Shown here: in pieces, positions 42,841 to 52,520 of the stretch
Position numbering within the stretch: position 1 is the first letter of the stretch
Layout of the letters: each line of letters starts with the position of its first letter
Origin: Rhodanobacter sp. T12-5
Lineage (GTDB): Bacteria; Pseudomonadota; Gammaproteobacteria; Xanthomonadales; Rhodanobacteraceae
DNA length: 64,000 nucleotides
Assembly (NCBI RefSeq): GCF_008329435.1
Contig: NZ_NPKN01000004.1
Span: forward strand, 124,001-188,000
Direction of reading: 5' to 3'
The notes under the pieces: model-generated
What the model saw: the letters and a program-made list of their open reading frames with translations, nothing else
Told to the model about the DNA's origin: nothing
The model's database searches: none
Translations under genes and position numbers: made by a program

Positions 42841-42874
42841 TGCACCAAGTCGACGCATTGCCCATCATGGTGCA
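42841..42874 (+). promoter_or_regulatory. NtrC-like half-sites at the start of ntrB
   Basis: TGCACCA (42841-42847, with CGACGCA following at the right spacing) and TGGTGCA (42868-42874, preceded by TGCCCATCA) end directly at the ntrB ATG. Two partial NtrC sites covering the 5' end of the transcript fit autorepression of ntrBC by NtrC, as known in enterics. Confidence 0.55.
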
Positions 42875-43882
42875 ATGAATGCACGGGCATGGCGGACGTG
42901 GGCGGAGCAGATGGCGACCGGGCTGGCCCTGGTCGACGCACGGTTGCGCCTGCGCTGGCTGAATCCCGCCCTGATCGAATACCTCGAACTGGGTTTTCGC
43001 GGCGTGCTGGGGCAGCCGCTGGGGTTGTTGCTGGACGATGCCGAACAGGGCATGGCGCAGGCCGCGAAGGTGCTGGCGGAACAGCGCCCGGCACAATGGC
43101 GCGCAGTGGCGCTGGTGGCCGCCAGTGGCCGCGAAGTCATCGCGGACATCGCGCTGCAGCCATTCGACGGCGGCCTGCTGCTGGAAGTGCACGCACTGGC
43201 CGAACCGTTGGCGAACAGCTCGCCGCTGTCGGCCACCCTGCGTGGCTTCGCGCACGAGGTGAAGAATCCACTGGCCGGCCTGCGTGGCGCCGCGCAGCTG
43301 TTGCAACGGCGGGTCGACAACGACGACCTGCGATCGCTGGCAGGCCTGATCATCGACGAGGCGGATCGACTCGGCACGTTGGCGAACCGGCTGCTGCATC
43401 ACGGCGGCGCCGCGCAGATCGGGCCGGTGAACATCCATCAATTGCTGGAGCGGCTCGCCGACCTTCTGCAGGCCGAACCGGCGCCGCCGCAACTGCGCCA
43501 CGACTACGACCCCAGCGTGCCGGACCTGATCGGCGATGCGGATCGGCTGCAGCAGGTATTGCTCAATCTCGCGCGCAATGCACTGGAAGCTGGTGCGCGC
43601 ACGCTGACCTTGCGCACGCGGGTCGAGCATGGCTTGCGCCTGGGCGAACGCGTGCGCATGGCATTGCGGGTGGACGTGATCGACGACGGCGCCGGCGTGC
43701 CGGCCGCCCTGCGCGACACGCTGTTCCAGCCGCTGGTGTCCGGCCGCGCCGACGGCACCGGCCTGGGCCTGGCGCTGTCGCGCGAGATCGTGCACGAGCA
43801 CGGCGGCGAATTGCGCTGCACGAGCCGACCGGGCGCGACGGTGTTTTCGCTGTACCTGCCGCTGGAGCGTGCACATGACTGA
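42875..43882 (+). CDS. ntrB: Nitrogen regulation sensor histidine kinase NtrB
   Basis: A 335-residue soluble kinase. The N-terminal PAS domain (about 12-105; ATGLALVDARLRLRWLNPAL) is followed by the NtrB phospho-acceptor FAHEVKNPLAGLRGAA with His127. The N box is LLNLARNALEAGA, the G1 box VIDDGAGVP and the G2 box GTGLGLALSREIV. It phosphorylates or dephosphorylates NtrC in response to PII and glutamine status. ATG 42875 is used; ATG 42911 with GGCGGAG upstream is an alternative, though spacing is short. The ntrC gene follows after 126 bases filled by a REP pair. Confidence 0.93.
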   Translation: MNARAWRTWAEQMATGLALVDARLRLRWLNPALIEYLELGFRGVLGQPLGLLLDDAEQGMAQAAKVLAEQRPAQWRAVALVAASGREVIADIALQPFDGGLLLEVHALAEPLANSSPLSATLRGFAHEVKNPLAGLRGAAQLLQRRVDNDDLRSLAGLIIDEADRLGTLANRLLHHGGAAQIGPVNIHQLLERLADLLQAEPAPPQLRHDYDPSVPDLIGDADRLQQVLLNLARNALEAGARTLTLRTRVEHGLRLGERVRMALRVDVIDDGAGVPAALRDTLFQPLVSGRADGTGLGLALSREIVHEHGGELRCTSRPGATVFSLYLPLERAHD

Positions 43883-43907
43883 CCGATCCGCCGACTGCGC
43901 AAGAAAC

Positions 43908-43981
43908 TGCGGGAGCGACTTCTGTCGCGATACCTCCGCCCAGCCTCGTCGGGAAACATCGCGCCTGAAGCCGCTCCCACA
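43908..43981. repeat. REP-like inverted repeat pair (family A) between ntrB and ntrC
   Basis: Arms at 43908-43932 and 43957-43981, with a few substitutions from the intact copies (gcgggagcgacttctgtcgc; gcgcctgaagccgctcccac). They fill the junction of an operon that is usually tight. Confidence 0.85.
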
Positions 43982-44008
43982 TCAAAGAAGGTTTCGCGGA
44001 GGTGACGC

Positions 44009-45388
<1,380 letters not shown>

Positions 45389-45685
45389 AGCGGGCGCCGG
45401 AGCGACAGCCGCATGCATTCATCCCCACGTGACGTCATCGCGATCATCATGTGGATTTTCCGCGCCGGTTCGAGCCGCGTGTGATCCATCGATCTGCCAT
45501 CAACGTGATCCTGCGCATGGCGAAACGCGGCGACCGTGGCAAGCTGCAACGAGCCGACTGTCGCTGTCCATCGATCGGATCCGGTTGAACGCAGGTCGCC
45601 GGCCGCGGTCGCAATCACTGTCCGACGTGTCGCGCCGCTGGCGTGCCGCGCCAACGCTTTCGTTTTTTCGCTACGGAGTAACGCA

Positions 45686-46591
45686 ATGGAACTTGGTATG
45701 GTGGGTCTCGGGCGCATGGGCGCCAACATGGCGGAGCGGCTGGTCAAAGGCGGCCACAAGGTCACCGGCTTCGATCCCAGCGCGGATGCACGCAAGGCCG
45801 CCGAAGCCGATGGCGTCGCCGCAGCGACCTCGCTCGAAGCCCTGGTCAAGGCACTGCCGACGCCGCGCGTGGTGTGGTTGATGGTGCCCTCCGGCAAGAT
45901 CACCGACGATACCGTCAACACCTTGCTGCCGCTGCTGGCCAAGGGCGACACCGTGGTCGACGGCGGCAACTCCAACTACAAGGACACCCTGCGCCGTGCC
46001 GCGCTGTACGCCGAACACGACCTGGGCTATGTCGACTGCGGCACCAGCGGCGGCGTCTGGGGATTGAAGGAGGGATACAGCATGATGATCGGCGGCGACA
46101 AGAAAACCGTCGACGCGCTGAATCCGATCTTCAAGACGCTGGCGCCGGCGAAGGACCAAGGCTGGGGCCACGTCGGTCCGGTCGGCTCGGGCCACTACAC
46201 CAAGATGGTCCACAACGGCATCGAGTACGGAATGATGCAGGCCTATGCCGAGGGCTTCAACATCCTCAAGCACAAGCAGGATTTCAACCTCGACCTGCAT
46301 CAGGTGGGCGAGATCTGGCGCTACGGCAGCGTGGTGCGCTCATGGCTGCTCGACCTCACCACCGACGCGCTCGGCAAGAACCCCAACATGGACGGCATCG
46401 CGCCCTATGTGGTCGATTCCGGCGAAGGCCGCTGGACGGTCGACGCCGCGCTCGAACTCAGTGTGTCCGCCCCGGTGATCACCCTGTCGCTGATGGAACG
46501 CTACCGCTCGCGCGACGACGACTCGTTCGCCGACAAGCTGCTGTCCTCGATGCGCAACGAGTTCGGCGGGCATGCGATCAAGAAGGAGTAG
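45686..46591 (+). CDS. gnd: 6-phosphogluconate dehydrogenase, short (decarboxylating, YqeC/Gnd type)
   Basis: A 301-residue enzyme of the short 6-phosphogluconate dehydrogenase class (about 300 residues, against 470 for the long form). The Rossmann start is MELGMVGLGRMGANMAERL; then DGGNSNYKDTLRRA, GTSGGVWGLKEGYSMMIGG and VGSGHYTKMVHNGIEYGMMQ with the catalytic Lys. It converts 6-phosphogluconate to ribulose 5-phosphate, usually with NAD preference in this class. It offers an outlet besides the edd/eda route at 59-62 kb. CGGAGT precedes ATG 45686. The 297 bases between ntrC and gnd show no feature. Confidence 0.92.
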   Translation: MELGMVGLGRMGANMAERLVKGGHKVTGFDPSADARKAAEADGVAAATSLEALVKALPTPRVVWLMVPSGKITDDTVNTLLPLLAKGDTVVDGGNSNYKDTLRRAALYAEHDLGYVDCGTSGGVWGLKEGYSMMIGGDKKTVDALNPIFKTLAPAKDQGWGHVGPVGSGHYTKMVHNGIEYGMMQAYAEGFNILKHKQDFNLDLHQVGEIWRYGSVVRSWLLDLTTDALGKNPNMDGIAPYVVDSGEGRWTVDAALELSVSAPVITLSLMERYRSRDDDSFADKLLSSMRNEFGGHAIKKE

Positions 46592-46604
46592 TGTGGTCGC
46601 GCCG

Positions 46605-46666
46605 CGATGCGTGCGAAGGCAGGCATCGCACTCCCACATCCTTCGCGCTGCGAAGGCAGACATCGC
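46605..46666. repeat. Degenerate family-B repeats downstream of gnd
   Basis: Two worn copies of the gcgaaggcagg-atcgc core, 46605-46630 and 46641-46666, in the same orientation. They lie 14 bases after the gnd stop. Confidence 0.6.
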
Positions 46667-47089
46667 CCCACATCCGCAGCGCGGTTGCGAAAGCAGGAGA
46701 GCCGGGATGCCAAGCGCTCAATCGGGAGTGCGACCCACGCTGCCACGACGGTCTGCTATCGGCCACAACCCGTCAGTCGACGCTTCAATCAAGTCGCCCC
46801 GGAGCTGACGTTCGCCGTGCGTGTAACGGCGCCGATTCCGGCATGGGAATCTCGCTTGCGCAGCGCTGCTCGTGATGTGCCACGGCGTTCGAGGCACTCG
46901 TTTGGCCGAGTCCGCGTCGCTCACTGCTGGCTCGAACCGGCTGCCGCGGGAACCGTCGGCCCGGGAGTGGCAAACCGGCCCGCGTGCGCAAGGTTGCGAA
47001 GTGCGGGTCGTGCTGGCCGGCCCGCGTGATGAAGGGGGCCCCGAGCACAGATGGCTTCGCTTGAGTTCGGCAAGGAGGCGGGATCGGTA
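46667..47089. other. Intergenic region downstream of gnd, no gene recognised
   Basis: About 420 bases between worn repeats and the end of the TPR protein gene. Open frames here translate to arginine-rich, low-complexity sequence without Shine-Dalgarno or homology. Confidence 0.5.
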
Positions 47090-48901
47090 TTATCGGCACG
47101 TGAATGCGTTCTCGCCTGCGCCTGGGGCCGGCTTGCACAGGTCCGGCCAGCCGTTGCGCTTCCAGTAGTCGACCATGCCCAGCCGCTGGGCGAAGCCCTG
47201 GAAGGCGACATCCTGACGCGCCTTGCGCGACCACGGCTCCGGCTGCCACAACCAGTTGAGGTAGGCATCGGACAAGCCGCTGCGGCCGTGCTCGTACAGG
47301 TCGAACGAGCGCCCCGCTGCGCCCAGTTGCAACAGCAAGGTGGGTGCCCACTCATCGTCCGTGTGCGCACCGACGATCTTCAGCGCGATTTGTCTTTGGC
47401 TGACGGTGCCAAACGTGCCGAGATAGATCAGCTGCAATTCCTGCTCAGGGATTTTCGAGCCCATGCGGGCGGCGGAACTTGCGAAGTTCCGCTTGGCTCC
47501 CTCTTTGTCACCGTGAGCCGCATCGTAATACCCGAGCATCAGTTCGCCGAATGGAGAGTCGGCCGTCCCGCTACGGTGGATGAAATCGAGTGCGCCCGCC
47601 TGGTCGCCTTCGCGCCAGCGAAGCATGCTCTTGTAAAACAACAACAGGGGGTTGGCGGGGTCGTTGGCCAGCGCGGCATCGAGCCGTGTTTCGGCATCGC
47701 GGGTACGACCCATTGCGGCCAGCTCGTTCGATGCCCAGTAACTCACTGCGGAGTTCTCTGGAGCCAGTTCCAGCGCGCGCTGCATCGGTTCCACCATGGA
47801 GCTGTAGTGCCGCTGCGAGAACTGGTTGTAGCTCAGGGCGGCGTAAGCATCCGCATCATTCGGATTGAGCGCGAGCGCGTGCTGTGCTGCTTGATCAGAC
47901 GCCAGCCAGCTCGTCTGCCAGTCGGCGTTGCGGTATTGGGGAAGCACGGCGTAGGCCACGGCCAGCGTCGACCAGGCACGTGCGAAACGCGGGTCCAGCC
48001 CGGTCGCTTCATCCAGCAGGGCGATCGCTCGCGGCAGGCTGTCACCCACCCGTCTCGTCACCAGTTCCTGCGCCTCGATGAACTTCGCATAGGCCTGCGA
48101 ATTGTCGGTCACCTTGTCGACCAGACGTCGGGCACCGGCATCGCTGAGGGTGATATCCAGCTCGCTGGCCACGTCTCGTGCGCAGGCGTCCTGCAGCCTG
48201 AACACATCGGCCAGGTTGCCGTCGTACTGGTTCGACCACTGCTGCACGCCGTCACTGGTGCGCACCAACTCCACCGTGATGCGCAGTTCATTGCCCTGCT
48301 TGCGCACCGAGCCAGTCAACACATGGGCCACGCCGAGTTGCTGGCCAACCGTTTGCGGTGGGATGTCCTTGCCCTGGAACTGGAATGACGAACTACGACC
48401 GAGCACGCGCAGGCTCTTGACCCGGGTAAGCGCGTTGAGGATTTCCTCGGCCATGCCTGCGGAGAACAGTGCCTGGTCCTGCGCTGCGCTGAGGTCGGCA
48501 AACGGCATCACGGCGATCGAATTTTTCGCCGGGGGTTCGGCGGCATGGGCCTTGGCATCAACGGTGTTTACCGCGCTGCTGTCCACCGCCATGGCTCGCT
48601 GCGCGGGCGGCGCCAAGCGCCACAACAGCACACCACTCACGACAATCAACCCCACCAGAATCAACTTCTCCGAGCGGGGCATTTTCTGGGCCCCGCGCTC
48701 ACCGTGATACCAGGCCAGCACCAGCACCACGAAGAAACCCATGATCAGCACCAGCGTAATACCGCGACGCAAACTCTCCGGCCAGCCAAACTGCGCCGCA
48801 ACGATATCCAGCACGGGTATCAAGGCTACTGCCACCGCCGCATAGCCCAGCAGCCATTGCACCAGCTTGTGTTCTTTCAGTCGTGCGAAGAATTCTTCCA
48901 C
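47090..48901 (-). CDS. Membrane protein with FlgO/TolB-like domain and TPR repeats
   Basis: A 603-residue protein. Three N-terminal membrane segments (about 15-40, 45-65 and 79-96) are followed by a FlgO/TolB-N-like domain (SIAVMPFADLSAAQDQALFS, LRVLGRSSSFQF, GVAHVLTGSVRKQGNELRIT). A row of TPR-type helices comes next (FARAWSTLAVAYAVLPQYRN, ALNPNDADAYAALSYNQFSQ). This matches the C-terminal half of CadC/adenylate-cyclase-like signalling proteins without their DNA-binding or cyclase domain. The start is GTG 48901 with a GGGGAGCGGGGG region upstream. Its function is unknown; an envelope scaffold is likely. Confidence 0.8.
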   Translation of the reverse strand: MEEFFARLKEHKLVQWLLGYAAVAVALIPVLDIVAAQFGWPESLRRGITLVLIMGFFVVLVLAWYHGERGAQKMPRSEKLILVGLIVVSGVLLWRLAPPAQRAMAVDSSAVNTVDAKAHAAEPPAKNSIAVMPFADLSAAQDQALFSAGMAEEILNALTRVKSLRVLGRSSSFQFQGKDIPPQTVGQQLGVAHVLTGSVRKQGNELRITVELVRTSDGVQQWSNQYDGNLADVFRLQDACARDVASELDITLSDAGARRLVDKVTDNSQAYAKFIEAQELVTRRVGDSLPRAIALLDEATGLDPRFARAWSTLAVAYAVLPQYRNADWQTSWLASDQAAQHALALNPNDADAYAALSYNQFSQRHYSSMVEPMQRALELAPENSAVSYWASNELAAMGRTRDAETRLDAALANDPANPLLLFYKSMLRWREGDQAGALDFIHRSGTADSPFGELMLGYYDAAHGDKEGAKRNFASSAARMGSKIPEQELQLIYLGTFGTVSQRQIALKIVGAHTDDEWAPTLLLQLGAAGRSFDLYEHGRSGLSDAYLNWLWQPEPWSRKARQDVAFQGFAQRLGMVDYWKRNGWPDLCKPAPGAGENAFTCR

Positions 48902-49099
48902 CGCATGCCCCCGCTCCCCAGCCTCGGCGAGTATAGCGCCGGCCCGCGGCAGCACGGCCGGGCCGGTCGGCGGACGAGGCTGGCATGCGCGAGATCGGCT
49001 GGAGCCGCCCGTCATAGGCAGCCCCCGCCTAGCCGAAAGCAGCCGTTCGTCACCATCAGCGACGGGTCGATGTGCGACGCCGAGGCTCCATCCGTAGCG

Positions 49100-49645
49100 C
49101 TACAGCAACTCCCCCTGCGCCCCCGCATAACTCAACCTCCCATCCACGATCCGCGCCGGCGACGTATACGGATGCACCGTCGTGTGCGTGGCGTCGATGA
49201 TGTGGATCACCTCGATCCCGCGCAGCTTCACCACGTCGGAAACGATCGAACGATGGCAGCGCCACCACAGCACCTCGGCGCACATCATCGCGGTGCGCTT
49301 GCTTGCGGCCAGCTTCAGCAGTTCGGCGAGCCCTTCGGCGAATTCCGTGGTGGCGGTGTAGTCCGCGTAGCCCTGGAAGGAGGCGTTGCGCCACGCGGTG
49401 TTCGGTGATTCCGGTTGCACCTTGCGTCGCCCGCCCAGCTTCGGGATCCATTGGTAGGCGATGCCGTGGGCGGGCAGCGATCCGGCCAGGGCTTCGCTGG
49501 CGAAGTGCGGGTATCGGCGCGAGCCGGGGAAGCGGCGCACGTCGGCGATCGCTTCGATGCGGTACTCGACCAGCAGGCCGAGGAACACCTCCAGCGTGCG
49601 GGTGGAGTGGCCGATCGTCCAGGTCGTGGCGGGGTCGACGGGCAT
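49100..49645 (-). CDS. DUF488 family protein
   Basis: A 181-residue DUF488 protein. The family pattern is TIGHSTRTLEVFLGLLVEYR, IADVRRFPGSRRYPHFAS and MCAEVLWWRCHRSIVSD; the last carries the Cys and His residues typical of the group. Distant similarity to nucleoside deoxyribosyl-like folds has been proposed, but no activity is known. It is followed on the map by the HVA1 gene 3 bases away, so both are one transcript. Confidence 0.87.
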   Translation of the reverse strand: MPVDPATTWTIGHSTRTLEVFLGLLVEYRIEAIADVRRFPGSRRYPHFASEALAGSLPAHGIAYQWIPKLGGRRKVQPESPNTAWRNASFQGYADYTATTEFAEGLAELLKLAASKRTAMMCAEVLWWRCHRSIVSDVVKLRGIEVIHIIDATHTTVHPYTSPARIVDGRLSYAGAQGELL

Positions 49646-49648
49646 CGT

Positions 49649-49861
49649 TCAGTCGATCTTGTGCAGCGCCGCGCCCTTGTGCATGGCGATGTGGTCGGTC
49701 TTGTCGCTCTTGATCTCGTATTGCGGATCATCCTCGCTGCAGCGGTGCGTGTGACCCTTGTAGTCGGTGTCGCGCGTGTGCACCTTGATGATCTTCCCGC
49801 TGACGTGGCCGGCTTCCGAATTCCAGCGCACGTGGTCGCCGACCTTGAATGGATGGCTCAT
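49649..49861 (-). CDS. HVA1/DUF2945 family small protein
   Basis: A 70-residue hypervirulence-associated (HVA1, DUF2945) protein with an SH3-like start FKVGDHVRWNSEAGHVSGKI and the typical DYKGHTHRCSEDDPQYEIKS. Small soluble members are common next to DUF488 genes, as here. Role unknown; a stress link is often suggested. ATG 49861 is clear. Confidence 0.88.
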   Translation of the reverse strand: MSHPFKVGDHVRWNSEAGHVSGKIIKVHTRDTDYKGHTHRCSEDDPQYEIKSDKTDHIAMHKGAALHKID

Positions 49862-49951
49862 GGTGGTCCTCGCGAGATTGCCGAAACAACGCCATTGCAA
49901 CGCATCGCGCGTCTACGCAAGGTGCAGCCGGCGATGGCAGACCGGGCGAAC

Positions 49952-50656
49952 TCAACCCAGCCGCAGCAGCTTGCGTACCGCCGGCAGGTTGCGCCGGCTG
50001 ATCTCGGGGCTGAGTTCGGTGCCGTCGAGCCGCGCCAGCACGCGGCCGTCGGCGAGCGTTTTCACGCCCAGCAGGCGCAGCGGTGGCACCAGGCAATTGC
50101 GATGCAGGCGGATCAGCTGCTCGGGGTAGGCATCCTCCAGCTGGCGCAGCGATTCCTCGATCAGCAGTTCGCCGTGGCGATGATGCACGACGACGTATTT
50201 CTCGTCGGCGAGCAGGCAGATCACCTCGTCGAGTGCGATGCGGATCTCCTCGCCGCGCATCCTGCCGTGCAGGTAGGCCATCGGTTCGCGCGGTGCGTCG
50301 GCAAGCCGGCGTTGCGCGCGCTGCAGGGCATCGCGCAACCGCTCCAGCCGCACCGGCTTGAGCAGGTAATCGACGGCGCCCAGTTCGAACGCCTTCAGCG
50401 CGTGCGCTTCGTAGGCGGTGCAGAAGATCACCTGCAATCGCGCGTGGCCGGCCAGTCGGCGCGCCAGCGTGACGCCGTCGATGCCGGGCATGTTGATGTC
50501 CAGCAGCAGGGCGTCCACCTGCGATTCGCCCAGCGCGGCGAGCGCCGCCTCGCCATCGCCGACGCTGCCGGCGATTTCCACCCCGGCGCAATCGCCCAGC
50601 AACGCGGCCAGTCGCGCCCGCGCCAGCGGCTCGTCGTCGACGATCAGCACGCGCAT
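49952..50656 (-). CDS. LytTR response regulator, AlgR-like
   Basis: A 234-residue AlgR-type regulator. The receiver has VLIVDDEPLARARL, phospho-acceptor Asp53 in LLLDINMPGIDG, and Lys in YLLKPVR. The LytTR domain includes VICLLADEKYVVVHHRHGEL and LIRLHRNCLVPPLRLLG. AlgR controls alginate, type IV pili and quorum-related genes in pseudomonads; the target set here is unknown. ATG 50656 shares one base with the kinase stop. The frame extends upstream as a shadow. Confidence 0.9.
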   Translation of the reverse strand: MRVLIVDDEPLARARLAALLGDCAGVEIAGSVGDGEAALAALGESQVDALLLDINMPGIDGVTLARRLAGHARLQVIFCTAYEAHALKAFELGAVDYLLKPVRLERLRDALQRAQRRLADAPREPMAYLHGRMRGEEIRIALDEVICLLADEKYVVVHHRHGELLIEESLRQLEDAYPEQLIRLHRNCLVPPLRLLGVKTLADGRVLARLDGTELSPEISRRNLPAVRKLLRLG

Positions 50657-51708
50657 CACGAAGCCGTGCCCGGCAATTGCAGCAGCACCACGAAGCGATC
50701 GTCCTGCGCACCGGCGTGCACTTTCGCCAGTGGTCCGTAGCGGTAGGCGATGCGTTGCCGCACGCTGTCCAGTCCGTGCCCGTTGCCGGGCTTGGCCGGG
50801 GTGTCCGGTAGCGGATTGAGGATCTCGATGCGGATGCCGTTGCCTTCGCGCTGTCCGCGCACGATCACTTCACCGCCCTCGCGCAGCGGCTGGATGCCAT
50901 GCCGCACGGCGTTCTCCACCAGCGGCTGCAGCAACAGGCGCGGCAGCGGAAAGTCGGCCGGCAGGTCGTCCAGCTCGCGCCGCACGCGCAGGCGCGCGCC
51001 CAGGCGCAATTGCTCGATGGCGAGGTAGCGCTCGACCAGCGCCAGCTCCTCGGCCAGCGTGCCGTCGCCGATGTCGTGCGGGCCGAGCGCGGCGCGAAAC
51101 AGTTCGGACAGATCCTCGACCGTGCGTTCGGCGGCCGCCGGATCGACCCGGATCAGCGCCGCCACGGTATTCATGCTGTTGAACAGAAAGTGCGGGCGGA
51201 TGCGCGCCTGCAGCGCCTCGACCTGCGCCCGCGTGACCGCGGCCAGGCGTGCCTGCCACTGCGCCAGCACGTAGAAGTAGCGCAGCATTGCCGCGCCAAG
51301 CAACGCTGCGATCACCACGTTGTCGCGCACGAACGCGTGCATGCTGCCATCGATCAGGCCCATCTGCAGCGCGCCGTCGAGCCAGCGCGCCAGCGTGCTG
51401 GCCAGCAGCACGACCAGCACGATCAGCAGCCACACCCCGACATACGGACTGCGCCCCGGCAGCCGCTGCAGCAGCGGACGCAACTTGCACAACATCACCG
51501 CCACCACCAGCGCCAGCCAGGTCACGAACAGCATGCTGACGCTGTAGGCGGACCAGTCGCGCCGGGCATCGCCGGCCAGCCACATCACCGTCACCGTCAG
51601 CGCGCCGACCACGAACAGGGCGAACAACGCCGGCAGCCGGCAGAAGTCCGGCAGCGGGCTTTGTTCGGCGCGGCGCAGCGGGCCGCTGTGGGGCGTGGTT
51701 TCGCGCAT
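50656..51708 (-). CDS. AlgZ/FimS-like sensor histidine kinase
   Basis: A 350-residue His_kinase (PF06580) protein. Four membrane segments (about 25-45, 58-75, 91-107 and 130-148) precede the phospho-acceptor region ARIRPHFLFNSMN with His173, the N box LLQPLVENAVRHGI and the G box NGHGLDSVRQRI. The order kinase then AlgR-like regulator, with the stop/start overlap, matches algZ-algR. Compared with the LytS protein at 24959 it belongs to a different subgroup. Confidence 0.9.
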   Translation of the reverse strand: MRETTPHSGPLRRAEQSPLPDFCRLPALFALFVVGALTVTVMWLAGDARRDWSAYSVSMLFVTWLALVVAVMLCKLRPLLQRLPGRSPYVGVWLLIVLVVLLASTLARWLDGALQMGLIDGSMHAFVRDNVVIAALLGAAMLRYFYVLAQWQARLAAVTRAQVEALQARIRPHFLFNSMNTVAALIRVDPAAAERTVEDLSELFRAALGPHDIGDGTLAEELALVERYLAIEQLRLGARLRVRRELDDLPADFPLPRLLLQPLVENAVRHGIQPLREGGEVIVRGQREGNGIRIEILNPLPDTPAKPGNGHGLDSVRQRIAYRYGPLAKVHAGAQDDRFVVLLQLPGTAS

Positions 51709-51745
51709 GCGGGCAAGTATGCCGTAGCGCGGGCATGACGCGTGG

Positions 51746-52408
51746 CTATCCCAGGCGCTGGCCCAGCCACAGGCGCAGGTCGGCGATCTCTTCGGCGCAG
51801 ACCGCGTGCGCCATCGGATAGGTATGCCACTCGACCGCGTAGCCGAGCGCCTGCAGCATGTCGCGTGAAGCGACGCCGCGCTGCAATGCCACCACCGGGT
51901 CGGCGGTGCCGTGGCCCCAGAAGATCGGCGTGGCGGCGTTTGCTTCACTGCGCTCGGCGGCGAGCGCGGCATGCAGCGGCAGATAGGCCGACAGCGCGAT
52001 GATCCCGGCCAGCTTGTCCGCATGGCGGAGGCCGGCGGCCAGCGCCATCGCGCCGCCTTGCGAGAAGCCGGCCAACACGATCCGCTCGCTCGGCACCCCG
52101 CGCTGGTGCTCGCGCGCGATCAGGACTTCCACCTCGTCGATCGAGGCGCGCATGCCAGCTTCATCCTGGCGCGCGTTGAGGTCGAACGCGGCGATGTCGT
52201 ACCACGCGCGCATCGACATGCCGTTGTTGATCGTCACCGGGCGCACCGGTGCGTGCGGAAACACGAAACGCAGCGCCGGCCACGCCGGGTCGACCAGTTC
52301 CGGCACGATCGGCGCGAAGTCGTTGCCGTCGGCGCCGAGACCGTGCAGCCAGATGATGCTGAAGCGCGGTTTCGCCGCGGTTTCCCGTTCGATGCTGGGC
52401 AGGGTCAT
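51746..52408 (-). CDS. Carboxylesterase/phospholipase family protein (YpfH/EstB-like)
   Basis: A 220-residue alpha/beta hydrolase of the acyl-protein-thioesterase/carboxylesterase family. The catalytic triad is Ser116 in LAGFSQGGA, Asp170 in HGTADPVV and His201 in YPMAHAVC. The oxyanion region is IIWLHGLGADGNDF. Family members hydrolyse short esters or lysophospholipids in the cytoplasm. ATG 52408 with GAAGAG upstream. It follows the kinase gene at 38 bases, co-oriented, without obvious functional link. Confidence 0.9.
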   Translation of the reverse strand: MTLPSIERETAAKPRFSIIWLHGLGADGNDFAPIVPELVDPAWPALRFVFPHAPVRPVTINNGMSMRAWYDIAAFDLNARQDEAGMRASIDEVEVLIAREHQRGVPSERIVLAGFSQGGAMALAAGLRHADKLAGIIALSAYLPLHAALAAERSEANAATPIFWGHGTADPVVALQRGVASRDMLQALGYAVEWHTYPMAHAVCAEEIADLRLWLGQRLG

Positions 52409-52520
52409 GGACTCTTCGCGGTGAGGTGGGTCTCGCATCGTAACAGCCGTTACTCCGGGCATGATCAGAGTGACTGAAGCTGTGTGGGTGGTCGGGCGCG
52501 ACGTCGTTTCTCTGTCCCAA

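Noticed and set aside
46607..47029. A 140-codon frame downstream of gnd
   Set aside because: Its first part is the translation of worn palindromic repeats (MRAKAGIALPH type), and the rest has no recognisable feature.
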